Origin: Denitrobaculum sp965232285 | GTDB taxonomy: Bacteria; Pseudomonadota; Alphaproteobacteria; Kiloniellales; Kiloniellaceae | Assembly: GCA_965232285.1 (NCBI GenBank) | Contig: CBDDPL010000004.1 | Coordinates: 4,526,001-4,590,000 of the forward strand | Direction of reading: 5' to 3' | Length of the DNA: 64,000 nucleotides | Part shown: positions 34,082-42,843 of the stretch, piece by piece | Layout of the letters: every line of letters begins with the position of its first letter | How positions within the stretch are numbered: position 1 is the stretch's first letter | Notes under the pieces: model-generated | Seen by the model: the letters and a program-made list of their open reading frames with translations, nothing else | What the model was told of the DNA's origin: nothing | The model's database searches: none | Position numbers and translations under genes: made by a program

Positions 34082-35089
34082 TCAAGCGGAGACGCTCCCG
34101 ATCACGGCCAGGCAGTCACCCGGCTTGATCAGCCCCGGAAAGTGCCGGCCGGCGAGCAGGCCGGAAGCTTTGGCACGGTATTCCAGCGGCGCCACGCCCG
34201 TGCGGCCGATGGGATAGACCCGCGCGATGAGATCTCCCGCCGTCACGGAGTCGCCCAGATTGACGCAGAGCTCTAGCAGGCCCGGGTCTTCGGCGACGAC
34301 CAAACAGTCCTCGGAAGACAAATCGAGCCAGCGGGTCGGCGCCTGCTCGATCTCGCCCGAGAGAATGCCGGCGTGACGAAGCAGATTGCGCACGCCGCGC
34401 TTGGCGATGCCGGCGGTCTCGGCGCTCGCGCTGCCGCCGCCGCCCAGTTCCGTGGTTATGAAGACCTTGCCCTGTTCTTCGGCGACCGCATCGATCATGC
34501 CGGTTGAGTCAATGGCGTCCAGCCGCACGGACCAGGGTGCACAAAAGGCGGCCACGGCCTCGAAGCCCCGTGACTCCAGGTCCTTGTCACGACGCGAAAG
34601 CGTGGCGGCGAAGGGCAGAAAGGTCAGCGTCTTTCCACCGGAATGGATATCCAGCACGATGTCGGAAAGCGGCAGCAGAACGCGGGTGAAGTAGTCCGCG
34701 ATTTTCTCCGTCACGCTGCCGTCCGGTCGCCCGGGAAAGACTCGGTTCATGTTGCCCTTGTCGATCGGCGAGGTGCGGGTGCCGGCGCAGAAGGCGGGAT
34801 AGTTCATGCCAGGGACGATGATCACCCGGCCGGAGACCTCTTCCGCCGTGAGCTTTCGCGCCAGGTCGAAAAGCGCGATCGGCCCTTCGTACTCATCCCC
34901 GTGATTGCCGCCGGTCAGCAGCGCCGTCGGCCCCTCGCCTCTTTTCACCACGGTGACGGGCAGCATGATCGCGCCCCAGGCGGACTCGTCGCTGCTATAG
35001 GGCAATCGCAGGAAGCCATGCTGAACGCCGTCAGCTTCGAAGTCGACGGTGGCCGTGATGGGCGAGGGACGCAGATCGGATTCGGTCAT
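34082..35089 (-). CDS. doeB: N-acetyldiaminobutyrate deacetylase (ectoine degradation)
   Basis: A 335-residue zinc deacetylase of the succinylglutamate desuccinylase/aspartoacylase family. Zinc and catalytic features: GGNHGDEYEG (HxxE), a later DIHSGGKTL His, and TELGGGGSASAETAGIAKRGVRNLL. With the adjacent M24-type gene it matches DoeB, which removes acetyl from N-alpha-acetyl-L-2,4-diaminobutyrate made by DoeA from ectoine. Ten bases separate it from doeA. Downstream genes doeC/doeD and a doeX regulator are not in the window. Confidence 0.85.
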   Translation of the reverse strand: MTESDLRPSPITATVDFEADGVQHGFLRLPYSSDESAWGAIMLPVTVVKRGEGPTALLTGGNHGDEYEGPIALFDLARKLTAEEVSGRVIIVPGMNYPAFCAGTRTSPIDKGNMNRVFPGRPDGSVTEKIADYFTRVLLPLSDIVLDIHSGGKTLTFLPFAATLSRRDKDLESRGFEAVAAFCAPWSVRLDAIDSTGMIDAVAEEQGKVFITTELGGGGSASAETAGIAKRGVRNLLRHAGILSGEIEQAPTRWLDLSSEDCLVVAEDPGLLELCVNLGDSVTAGDLIARVYPIGRTGVAPLEYRAKASGLLAGRHFPGLIKPGDCLAVIGSVSA

Positions 35090-35099
35090 GGGCTCGTTC

Positions 35100-36281
35100 T
35101 CAGTCCTTGATGAAGAGTTTGCGGGGGGTCGAACAAAAACACTCTGCCCCCTTTTCGGTGATCAGGATCGGCTCGGTGATCTCCAGGCCGCCATCATCCA
35201 GCCAGATCGCCGGCATGAAGTGAAAGGTCATGCCGGGCTGCAGGACCGTCCTGTCGCCCGGGCGGAAAGACATGGTGCGCTCGCCCCAGTCCGGCGGATA
35301 GGAGAGCCCGATGGCGTAGCCGCAGCGGCCTTCCTTTTCGATGCCGAAGCGCGCGAGGGTCGAGAAGAAGGCGGCGGCCAGGTCTTCGCAGGTGTTGCCC
35401 GGTCTGGCAGCGTCCAGACCGGCTTCGATGGCCTCCAGCACTGCGGCCTCGGCGTCGAGATACTTCTGCGGCGGGCGGCCGAAGAAGATCGAGCGCGACT
35501 GCGGACAGTGATAGCGGCGATAGCAGCCGCCGATCTCGAAAAAGGTGCCCTCGCCACTTTTGAAGGGCCGGTCGTCCCAGGTCAGATGCGGTGCCGTGGC
35601 ATCCATCCCGGACGGCAGCATGGGCACGATGGCGGAATAGTCGCCCCAGTGGCCGTCCGCGCCGCGAATACCGGTGGCGTAGATCTCGGCGACCAGCTCG
35701 TGCTTGGGCAAACCCGGCTCCGCCAGCTCCAGGATCCTGGCGTGCATGGCCTCGACAATGCGCGCCGCCCGGCGCATGAATTCGATCTCGACCGGACTCT
35801 TCACGGCGCGCTGCCAGTTCACCAGGGCCGTCGCGTCACTGAAAACCGCGGCCGGCAGATGCGTCTTGAGGGACTCGAAGGCCGCCGCGGAGAACCAGTA
35901 GTTATCCATCTCGACGCCGATGCGCAGGCCGTCCCAGCCCCGGGATTTCAGAACCCCGGAAAGCTGGTCCATAGGATGGCGCTCGGTGGACTGAACATAG
36001 TGATCCGGGTAACCGACGATGTTGTCCTCCGCCATATAGACCGTGCGGCGGGCACCATTGGCGTCCATGTTGCGGCCCCACCAGAGCGGCTCACCATCCA
36101 GCGCAACCACCACGGCCTGATGGACGTAAAAGGACCAGCCGTCGTAACCGGTCAGCCAGGCCATGTTCGAGGGATCTGAAACAATGATCAGATCCAGGCT
36201 GGCCCTGGCCATGGCGGTGCGGGTCTTGGCCAGCCGCTCGGCATATTCGGCGCGGGTAAAGTTCAGAGGGATATCGGGCAC
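35100..36281 (-). CDS. doeA: Ectoine hydrolase (M24/Xaa-Pro aminopeptidase fold)
   Basis: A 393-residue pita-bread-fold protein. The N-terminal part (LIIVSDPSNMAWLTGYDGWSFYVHQAVVVALDGEPLWWGRNMDANGARRTVYM) and the C-terminal catalytic part (SYPPDWGERTMSFRPGDRTVLQPGMTFHFMPAIWLDDGGLEITEPILIT) resemble DoeA/EutD, which opens the ectoine ring to N-acetyl-diaminobutyrate. This fits the neighbouring doeB. Cytoplasmic. The pathway lets a halotolerant cell reuse ectoine as carbon and nitrogen; the remaining steps must be encoded elsewhere. Confidence 0.85.
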   Translation of the reverse strand: MPDIPLNFTRAEYAERLAKTRTAMARASLDLIIVSDPSNMAWLTGYDGWSFYVHQAVVVALDGEPLWWGRNMDANGARRTVYMAEDNIVGYPDHYVQSTERHPMDQLSGVLKSRGWDGLRIGVEMDNYWFSAAAFESLKTHLPAAVFSDATALVNWQRAVKSPVEIEFMRRAARIVEAMHARILELAEPGLPKHELVAEIYATGIRGADGHWGDYSAIVPMLPSGMDATAPHLTWDDRPFKSGEGTFFEIGGCYRRYHCPQSRSIFFGRPPQKYLDAEAAVLEAIEAGLDAARPGNTCEDLAAAFFSTLARFGIEKEGRCGYAIGLSYPPDWGERTMSFRPGDRTVLQPGMTFHFMPAIWLDDGGLEITEPILITEKGAECFCSTPRKLFIKD

Positions 36282-36521
36282 GGGCGCAGCCCCCGGACGG
36301 CTTCGTTTTCACAGGGAGGTAACAGTGGCAGGCTAATCTGCCCTGCGCAATCGCCTCCTGCACAGGGCATCTGGCAGGACATCTGACTGTCGTGACGCTT
36401 TACAGATCGGCGTTCCAGCGACTAGAAAAACGACCTGCAAGCATTCCGGCCCGCCTCTCCTGTCGCCAGCAAAGCGTTGGCCTGCCTTCACGCCTCATTC
36501 GAAGCAACCCTGGGAAAGATC

Positions 36522-37271
36522 ATGAGACTTTACCTCATCCGCCATGGCGAATCAGCCAACAACGCTCTCATGGCCCAAAGCGGCCAGGCCTTCGGCCGCT
36601 CGCCGGACCCTGAACTGACGGAGGCAGGCCATCGTCAGGCGGAACTGCTGGCCGGCTATCTCGCGCACCCGCAGGGCGACCCTCAGCAGCACCCGCGGTT
36701 CGGGCCAGCAGGCGGGGCACAGGGTTTCGGCCTCACCCATATCTACTGCAGCCTCATGACGCGCTCGATCCTGACCGCGCAGTACGTCGCGAAGGCCTGC
36801 GGCCTGCCACTGGTGGCGCACCCGGAGATCTTCGAGAATCAGGGTATTTTTCATCTCGCGGAAGACGGAACACGGACTGGCCTGCCCGGGCCGGAGCGCA
36901 GCTACTTCGAGGAGCGCTTCCCGGAGCTGCAACTGCCGGAAGACATGAGCCCCGGCGGCTGGTACGACCGCCCCCACGAGACGGACGAGATGTTCCTGCA
37001 GCGCGCCGAGCAGGTGGCGGGCGAATTCGAGCGGCGCCACGGCGGCAGCGAGGATTGCGTCGCCCTGATCATCCACGGCAACCTGATCGACCAGTTGATC
37101 AACCTCTTCACGGGGCTCGGACGCCGCGCGGCAAACTACGACAGCCACTGGGAGGCCAACTGGGCCACCCACAACACCTCGATCACCCGCATCGACTTCA
37201 CGGCGAACTCGAAGGTCGTGGTCTATACCAACCGGGCGCAGCACCTGCCGCCGGACCTGATTACCTGGTAG
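36522..37271 (+). CDS. Histidine phosphatase family protein
   Basis: A 249-residue phosphoglycerate mutase-like (branch 1) protein: LIRHGESANN (catalytic RHG) at the start, GFGLTHIYCSLMTRSILTAQYVAKACG, and the second His in ALIIHGNLIDQLI. Substrate unknown; small phosphate esters or protein phosphohistidine are possible. ATG at 36522 matches the family start (MRLYLIRHG) better than the upstream ATG at 36477. Alone on the plus strand, 251 bases from the divergent doeA start. Confidence 0.9.
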   Translation: MRLYLIRHGESANNALMAQSGQAFGRSPDPELTEAGHRQAELLAGYLAHPQGDPQQHPRFGPAGGAQGFGLTHIYCSLMTRSILTAQYVAKACGLPLVAHPEIFENQGIFHLAEDGTRTGLPGPERSYFEERFPELQLPEDMSPGGWYDRPHETDEMFLQRAEQVAGEFERRHGGSEDCVALIIHGNLIDQLINLFTGLGRRAANYDSHWEANWATHNTSITRIDFTANSKVVVYTNRAQHLPPDLITW

Positions 37272-37338
37272 TCTCACGCGGCGACATCTGTTCAAACCCA
37301 GGACTCTCGCCCAAGACTCACGCCCAGGACGGACGGTC

Positions 37339-37722
37339 ATGACCCGGACAGCGACCTGCTGCTGCGAATCGATCTGGATCACCTTGGAAGGTGACCCACA
37401 GTTCAATGGCCTCTGCCATTGCGACGACTGCAAACGGCGGACGGGAAGCGCCTTCGGCTGGTCCGCTTACTTCGCAGACGAGCAGGTCAAGGAAACGGGC
37501 GGCCAGGCATCATCCTACGAAGTCGCGCCGGATCAGACGCGCTACTTCTGTAAGGCTTGTGGTTCGACTCTTTATTGGAAAACAGGCCTTTTCGAGAGCA
37601 TGACCGGCGTCGCGGGAGGTTGCTTTACGGCAACGCCTTTACCAGAGCCAAACGCGTCCTATCGGCACCAACAGGCGTGCAACTGGATCAAGCTTCCACA
37701 GCATTGGCGCCGGGATTCCTGA
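37339..37722 (+). CDS. GFA/CENP-V family zinc protein
   Basis: A 127-residue protein of the glutathione-dependent formaldehyde-activating (GFA) family: zinc-binding cysteines in ATCCCESI, LCHCDDCKRRTGSAFGWSAYF and YFCKACGSTLYW. The family includes S-hydroxymethylglutathione synthase and many proteins of unknown function. Follows the histidine phosphatase gene in the same direction, 67 bases apart. Confidence 0.88.
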   Translation: MTRTATCCCESIWITLEGDPQFNGLCHCDDCKRRTGSAFGWSAYFADEQVKETGGQASSYEVAPDQTRYFCKACGSTLYWKTGLFESMTGVAGGCFTATPLPEPNASYRHQQACNWIKLPQHWRRDS

Positions 37723-37788
37723 GACAGGCCCTGATCGGAGGCCGTGGCCGGAGACCGCTGGTTCTCCAGCGACGGCAGAACGGGAGGC

Positions 37789-39444
37789 CTAAGCGCTTTT
37801 GACGTTGGCCAGGAACTGCTGAACGGTGTTCTTGAGCACCACCGTTTCCTGGCTGACCTCGTTGGCGACACTGCCTACGTCATCGGCCGAACGGCTGGTG
37901 TCCGCCACCGAGACGGAAACGCCGGAGATGTTCTCCGACACCTGGTTCGCGCCGTCGGAGGCCTGGGAAATGCTCTGGCTGATCTCCCGGGTCGCCGCCC
38001 CCTGTTCCTCCATAGCATCGGCGATGGAGGTGGTGTAGCTGTTGACCTTGTTCATGGTCTCGGTGATCGCCGAGATGGCCGTGACAGCGTCGCCGGTCGA
38101 GTTCTGGATGGCGCTGATCTGGGTTGAGATCTCTTCGGTCGCCTTCGCGGTCTGGTTGGCCAGGGCCTTGACCTCGGAGGCCACCACCGAGAAACCCTTG
38201 CCGGCTTCGCCCGCCCGGGCCGCCTCGATGGTCGCGTTGAGCGCCAGAAGGTTGGTCTGTTCGGCGATCTCCTGGATCAGCGAAACGATATCGCCGATCT
38301 TGCTGGCCGCCTCGGCCAGGCCGGAGACCTTTTCATTGGTGGAAAGCGCGCTTTCGGTCGCCTCGCCGACGATCCGCGAGGTCTGGCCGACCTGCTGCGA
38401 GATCTCGGAAATCGATGCGGACAGCTTCTCGGCAGCACCGGCAACGGTCGTCACGCTGCTGGAGGCGGCTTCGGAGGCCGTCGACACACCGGTGGCCTTT
38501 TCCGAGGTCGCGTTGGCGATTTCGGAGAGGGTCACGGCGGTCTGCTTCATGGTTTCCATCTTGGCTTCGACCGAGCCGAGCATCTCTTCGGTGGTCGTGC
38601 TGAAGCCGTTGATCAGGCTCTCGATCTTCTTGGTCCGCTGCTCCCGGCGCTGCTGCAGGCTGGCCGCCTTCTCCTCCAGTTCGGCATTGGCCAGCACGCC
38701 GTCACGGAAGCCGGCGATCGCGCGCGCCACCGCGCCGATCTCGTCCTGCCGGTCGTCGCCGGCAAACTCCACCTTGGTATCACCGGCGGCGAGCTTCTCG
38801 GCGCTGATCACCAGACGGCAGAGAGGCGTGCTGAGATTGCGCGTGACCGCGAAGGTGACAATCAGCCCGACAATGATGAAGATGAGCGTCGCCACCAGCG
38901 CAACGATCAGGGTCGACTGCATGGAGGCTTCGGCGTCATCGATCACCATACCCGCGTCCCGGTCAACGATATCGCGGGTCAGGACGATGATATGCGCGAG
39001 GGTCTTTTGATGCCGCATCAGTTTTTCAAGGGTCGGCACCTCGGCGGCCTGCGTAATACCCAGCAGAACCAGCGCGTCCTTGCGCCACATCTTGTATTCT
39101 TCTTCGATCTGCCAGATCCAGGTCTCGACATCCTCGGATAGCGCGACCTCGCGCAGGGCCGCGAGGCGCTCGGTCATGTCACCGTCGACAGCGCCGAAGG
39201 TCTCAGCGATCTCCTCAGCCGAAACAAAGGCGGTCATGGCGGTGACGCGATGTACCAGTTCAACCGCCTTATCGAAGTTCCCGACAATGGCTTGCGCATG
39301 CTGGTTGGCCGCGACCACCTTGCTCAGGGTGTCGCTGATCTTCTGGTGCTCCCGGGACGACTGCCAGGCCATAAAGCCGGCCAGCGCGACGCCCATCAGG
39401 ACCGCGCCCAGAAGTGGCAGGAAGATTTTGTTTCTAATCGACAT
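37789..39444 (-). CDS. Methyl-accepting chemotaxis protein
   Basis: A 551-residue chemoreceptor. Membrane helix near the N-terminus (IFLPLLGAVLMGVALAGFMAW), a periplasmic helical sensor region of about 150 residues, a second helix (MQSTLIVALVATLIFIIVGLIVTFAV), a HAMP domain (TPLCRLVISAEKLAAGDTKVEFAGDDRQDEIGAVARAI) and a signalling domain with the conserved hairpin tip (IAEQTNLLALNATIEAARAGEAGKGFSVVASEVKALANQTA). The ligand is unknown. Ends 66 bases after the convergent GFA gene, and lies directly downstream of the cytochrome c peroxidase gene on the same strand. Confidence 0.93.
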   Translation of the reverse strand: MSIRNKIFLPLLGAVLMGVALAGFMAWQSSREHQKISDTLSKVVAANQHAQAIVGNFDKAVELVHRVTAMTAFVSAEEIAETFGAVDGDMTERLAALREVALSEDVETWIWQIEEEYKMWRKDALVLLGITQAAEVPTLEKLMRHQKTLAHIIVLTRDIVDRDAGMVIDDAEASMQSTLIVALVATLIFIIVGLIVTFAVTRNLSTPLCRLVISAEKLAAGDTKVEFAGDDRQDEIGAVARAIAGFRDGVLANAELEEKAASLQQRREQRTKKIESLINGFSTTTEEMLGSVEAKMETMKQTAVTLSEIANATSEKATGVSTASEAASSSVTTVAGAAEKLSASISEISQQVGQTSRIVGEATESALSTNEKVSGLAEAASKIGDIVSLIQEIAEQTNLLALNATIEAARAGEAGKGFSVVASEVKALANQTAKATEEISTQISAIQNSTGDAVTAISAITETMNKVNSYTTSIADAMEEQGAATREISQSISQASDGANQVSENISGVSVSVADTSRSADDVGSVANEVSQETVVLKNTVQQFLANVKSA

Positions 39445-39494
39445 GTTTCTTGCTTTGCGGTTGTTCGGTTACGGTCCCGGCTCTGAACTGCGCC

Positions 39495-40547
39495 TCAGTT
39501 CGGTAAAATCGGCATGGCGGTTTCCTCCGCTTCCGCGGTCAGGGTCAGCAGGAAGGCAATAAGGTCCTCCCGTTCCGCATCGCTCAGATCGAAGGGCTGA
39601 ATCATCTGGACGCTGCGCGACGGCCGCGGGATACCACCCTTTTCGTAGTGAACGATCACTTCCTCCAGATCCGCCAGGGAGCCGTCGTGCATGAAGGGCG
39701 CGCGCTGGGTCAGATTGCGCAGCCCGGGCGTCTTGAAGGTGTGGTTCAGGAAGTCGTCATCGGTCTCGATGGCGCCGCGACCGAGATCGTCGTCGCCCAG
39801 GCCGAGATCGTAGAACTCGTTATCGGTGAAGTTCCAGCCTGTGTGGCAGTCGGCGCAGGCGGCTTTGCCGTTGAAGAGCGCGAAGCCGCGTTTCGCCGCG
39901 TCGCTGATGGCTTCTTCGTCCCCCTCGATCCAGCGGTCGAAGGGCGCCCAGCCGCTGACGATGGTGCGCTGATAGGTCGCGATGGCGGTCAGAATCGAAT
40001 CCTTGGAAACACCCTCTTCCGGGAAGAGTTTTTCGAACCAGACACGATACTCTTCGATCCCCGAGAGCATCGTGACGATGTCATCGAAGTTGCCCGCCAT
40101 CTCCTCCGGCGCGACGATCGGATAGACGGCCTGTTCTTCAAGCGTTGCAGCGCGCCCGTCCCAAAAAAGCGGCGCCACCCAGGCCATGTTCAGCAGGGTA
40201 TTGGCATGCCTGGTCAGGGGGCGCCCGCTCGCACCGACCGCCCGTTCGACCGGCGCTTCGTAACCGAAGGAGGGCGTGTGGCAACTGGCGCAATTCATGC
40301 TGCCGGTGCTCGAGAGGCGGGGATCGAAGAACAGCATCTTACCCAGGGTCGCCAACTGCGGCGAATAAGACGCCCCGGTCGGAAAAGGAACATAAAGCGG
40401 TCGCTCATAGAGCGCCTTCAACTCAGCCTCGTCCGCCTTGCCCGGTTCGGACGCACGTAAGCCGTCCGCCAGGGCGGCGGCGGCCACCGTGATGGCAGCG
40501 GTTAGCGACAGAACCCGCAGCAGGTCCGGCCGAACTCCTTTCAACAT
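39495..40547 (-). CDS. Diheme cytochrome c peroxidase (MauG/CcpA family)
   Basis: A 350-residue periplasmic protein with signal peptide (LRVLSLTAAITVAAAALADGLRA) and two heme sites: CASCH (residues 86-90) and CADCH (231-235). The axial Met is probably Met286 in RAPFMHDGSL. The layout is that of bacterial diheme peroxidases, which reduce hydrogen peroxide with electrons from small cytochromes or copper proteins. An FNR-like box lies about 200 bases upstream (40747-40760), a common control for such genes. The MCP gene begins 50 bases after the stop. Confidence 0.92.
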   Translation of the reverse strand: MLKGVRPDLLRVLSLTAAITVAAAALADGLRASEPGKADEAELKALYERPLYVPFPTGASYSPQLATLGKMLFFDPRLSSTGSMNCASCHTPSFGYEAPVERAVGASGRPLTRHANTLLNMAWVAPLFWDGRAATLEEQAVYPIVAPEEMAGNFDDIVTMLSGIEEYRVWFEKLFPEEGVSKDSILTAIATYQRTIVSGWAPFDRWIEGDEEAISDAAKRGFALFNGKAACADCHTGWNFTDNEFYDLGLGDDDLGRGAIETDDDFLNHTFKTPGLRNLTQRAPFMHDGSLADLEEVIVHYEKGGIPRPSRSVQMIQPFDLSDAEREDLIAFLLTLTAEAEETAMPILPN

Positions 40548-40746
40548 GAATCTCTCCAGGGCGAAGATGTCGCGGTATCTGATGCTTTTAACGCAAAGTG
40601 GAATTACAAAGCGTTAACGCCGACCCAGAGGGTGTAATAAAACGAACAATCAGCAAGTAATGACAATCAATCCGTGATTTAGCCGGAACAACAACACCCA
40701 TCCCTGCAGAACAGCGGCGGAACGACCTCAATATGATTTTAATTTT

Positions 40747-40760
40747 TTGATTATGTTCAA
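40747..40760 (-). promoter_or_regulatory. FNR/Dnr-like binding site
   Basis: TTGATTATGTTCAA differs from the FNR consensus TTGATnnnnATCAA at one position. It lies about 200 bases before the peroxidase start. Regulation of diheme peroxidases by FNR or Dnr is well known, so oxygen control is a reasonable inference. Confidence 0.5.
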
Positions 40761-40764
40761 TATT

Positions 40765-40791
40765 TTAGAGTGATTTTCACAAGCACTCTAA
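40765..40791. other. Hairpin dyad TTAGAGTG / CACTCTAA
   Basis: A perfect 8-base stem with an 11-base loop directly next to the FNR-like box. It could be a second operator or a leader hairpin; no T-run makes a terminator unlikely. Confidence 0.4.
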
Positions 40792-41041
40792 TTTGATTGC
40801 CCTTTTCAACATTTCAGGCTTGTGGAATAGATCCCCAAGGGCGCTCAAGAGTCGCTCGCCAGGCACTATTCAGGCAGCATAGGAGACACTAATAGGAAGT
40901 TAACTCCCACCTCAATATTTTTGTATAGCCCTATAAACTTCTGGATGATCACGTCATTACTGCGGTATTACGGCGCGCGAACGCGGCGGCCGCATGATTT
41001 CCTGGCCTTTTGCGGCCAATAATCCTTTCGGGACGGTGCCC

Positions 41042-41857
41042 CTACTCAGCCTCACCATAGCTTTCCAGGCGGTCGGCCAGGAAGCTGTACTCCGCGCGCA
41101 CCGCGTCGATCCGCGCCGGATCGACACTGCACCGCAGGAAGGCTTCGGCCCGCTCGGGAAAAACCAGCGGCGGCGTCACCTCGTCAATCCAGGGCGGGCA
41201 GAAGATCGATCGCCCGAAGTCCTCCCCCGCCCGGTTCAGGCTGAGAAGGAAGATCTGATTCTCCAGGGCGCGGGACACCACGAAGGGATGCCAGGTGAAG
41301 AAGGAGGGATCCCGGGCATAGGCGCCACAGTGCAGGATGAGATCCACGCTCTGCTGCAGCACCAGATCCCGGCTGAGTTCCGGAAAGCGGATGTCGTAGC
41401 AGATGATCGGCGCGATCCTTAACCCTCTGAAGGTGAAGGAAAAAGGCCGTGCACCCCGCTTGAAGTAGTCTTTTTCCATCGACGCGCCGTATTGGGCGAG
41501 ATGCAGCTTGTCGTAACTGCCGATCAGATCACCGTCCGGCCCGACCACGGCCTGGCAGATGTGGTAACCCTCTTCGCTCCGTCGCGGGAAGCCGTAGACG
41601 ACGGCAACCTCGAAGCGCCGGGCGACCGCCCGGAAGCGCTCGAACGAGGGTCCGCGCAAATCCTCCGCCAGACTGTCGAGCTGATCAAAAGCCGCGCGGG
41701 AATAGTCGATCGCCGAAAGCTCCGGCAGAACGACCAGATCCGCAGGCGCGTCCTCCAGACTTCGAGAGACCTTCGCCGATACCCGCTCGAGATGCGCGTC
41801 GCGGGACGCCGGATCCGGTGTGGGCGGAATGTCGATCTGGCAGGCGAGCAGTTGCAT
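41042..41857 (-). CDS. Carbon-nitrogen hydrolase (nitrilase superfamily)
   Basis: A 271-residue enzyme with the full Glu-Lys-Cys triad of the nitrilase superfamily: Glu46 in LPELSAI, Lys117 in SYDKLHLAQYG, Cys153 in IICYDIRFPEL. Such enzymes hydrolyse amides, carbamoyl groups or nitriles; the substrate is not determined. Last gene of the tctC-tctB-tctA unit (gap 22 bases from the aldo/keto reductase), so a substrate that enters through the Tct transporter is likely. The gene's first codon directly follows a short spacer with no promoter. Confidence 0.9.
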   Translation of the reverse strand: MQLLACQIDIPPTPDPASRDAHLERVSAKVSRSLEDAPADLVVLPELSAIDYSRAAFDQLDSLAEDLRGPSFERFRAVARRFEVAVVYGFPRRSEEGYHICQAVVGPDGDLIGSYDKLHLAQYGASMEKDYFKRGARPFSFTFRGLRIAPIICYDIRFPELSRDLVLQQSVDLILHCGAYARDPSFFTWHPFVVSRALENQIFLLSLNRAGEDFGRSIFCPPWIDEVTPPLVFPERAEAFLRCSVDPARIDAVRAEYSFLADRLESYGEAE

Positions 41858-41879
41858 GGCAGCAGACTATGGGAGCCGG

Positions 41880-42836
41880 CTAATTGCCGGAAACGCTGTC
41901 GATGGCGCCGAACAGTGCTTCGAGCCGCTCGAGACAGCGCGCTTCCAGGCTGGCCGCGTTGATGGAGGCAAGATTCTGCTGCAGGTGCTCGATTTTCCCG
42001 GTCCCGGTGAGGATGACATGGGCGCCCGGTTCATGGCGGCAGAAGCGGTAAGCGCCATCGATCACGCTCTGCGCGCCACCCTGCGTCCTGAGAAAGCCGA
42101 GCGGGTCATCCGGATCCAACGCGTTGGCTGCGAGGAGACCCTGCTCGACCAGATCCTCCAGCAGCGCCTCCAGAGCTTGCGGGTTGCTCAACGCCCGCCG
42201 CACGGCGAACATCACCAGGGTTCCCGCCCCCTGAACCGCCGTCTTGGCAAAGACCCGCCGCCGCGCGGAGGGATTGACCAGGTTGAAGCCGGCCATGACC
42301 ACATCCCAGTGGGCATCCTCCAGCGCACGGCTCAGCATGGCGTGCTGCGGATCGTAGATAAAGCGCTCGGTCAGGCCGAGGAAGCGGATCTTGCCCTGAT
42401 CGCGCAGGCGCTGAAGGGCCGGCAGAAGTTCCTGCTGGCAATGCGTGTACTGATCCGGCATGACCCCGTGCAGATGGAGGATGTCCACGTAATCGCTGGA
42501 GAGGCGGCGCAGGCTGTCTTCGAGATTGCGCTCCAGTTCGGCGCCGGAGATGAGGTCCGTGCCCAGAGGCGACGCGCCGCCGGGCACGATGGGAAGCTTG
42601 GTCGAGATCACCACCTGATCCCGCCGCCCGGCGACCGCCTCGCCGACAATGGCCTCAGTGCCATAGACGGCCGCGGTGTCGATGAAGTTGATCCCCAGAT
42701 CCAGCGCCGCCTCGACGACAGCGACCGAGTGGGCCTGGCTCTCTCCGTAGCCCTGGCCGAGCCGGCTGGCACCGCCGCAGCCCAGTCCCGCGGCACTCAC
42801 CTTCAGGCCGGTGCGGCCGAGCGTCACATAGTCCAT
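41880..42836 (-). CDS. Aldo/keto reductase
   Basis: A 318-residue TIM-barrel NADPH-dependent oxidoreductase. Catalytic tetrad visible: Asp in FIDTAAVYG, Tyr in the same loop, Lys in STKLPIVPGG and His in ILHLHGVMPDQ. Substrate unknown; part of the Tct operon, between tctA and the nitrilase gene, with gaps of 7 and 22 bases. Confidence 0.9.
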   Translation of the reverse strand: MDYVTLGRTGLKVSAAGLGCGGASRLGQGYGESQAHSVAVVEAALDLGINFIDTAAVYGTEAIVGEAVAGRRDQVVISTKLPIVPGGASPLGTDLISGAELERNLEDSLRRLSSDYVDILHLHGVMPDQYTHCQQELLPALQRLRDQGKIRFLGLTERFIYDPQHAMLSRALEDAHWDVVMAGFNLVNPSARRRVFAKTAVQGAGTLVMFAVRRALSNPQALEALLEDLVEQGLLAANALDPDDPLGFLRTQGGAQSVIDGAYRFCRHEPGAHVILTGTGKIEHLQQNLASINAASLEARCLERLEALFGAIDSVSGN

Positions 42837-42843
42837 GGGCGGC

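Larger units (their letters stand above)
40548..41041. other. AT-rich regulatory region upstream of cytochrome c peroxidase
   Basis: About 490 bases, AT-rich compared with both neighbours, with no gene. It contains an FNR/Dnr-like dyad (40747-40760) and a hairpin (40765-40791) and serves as promoter region for the peroxidase on the minus strand. The right end lies just past the stop of the nitrilase gene (41042). Confidence 0.55.
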
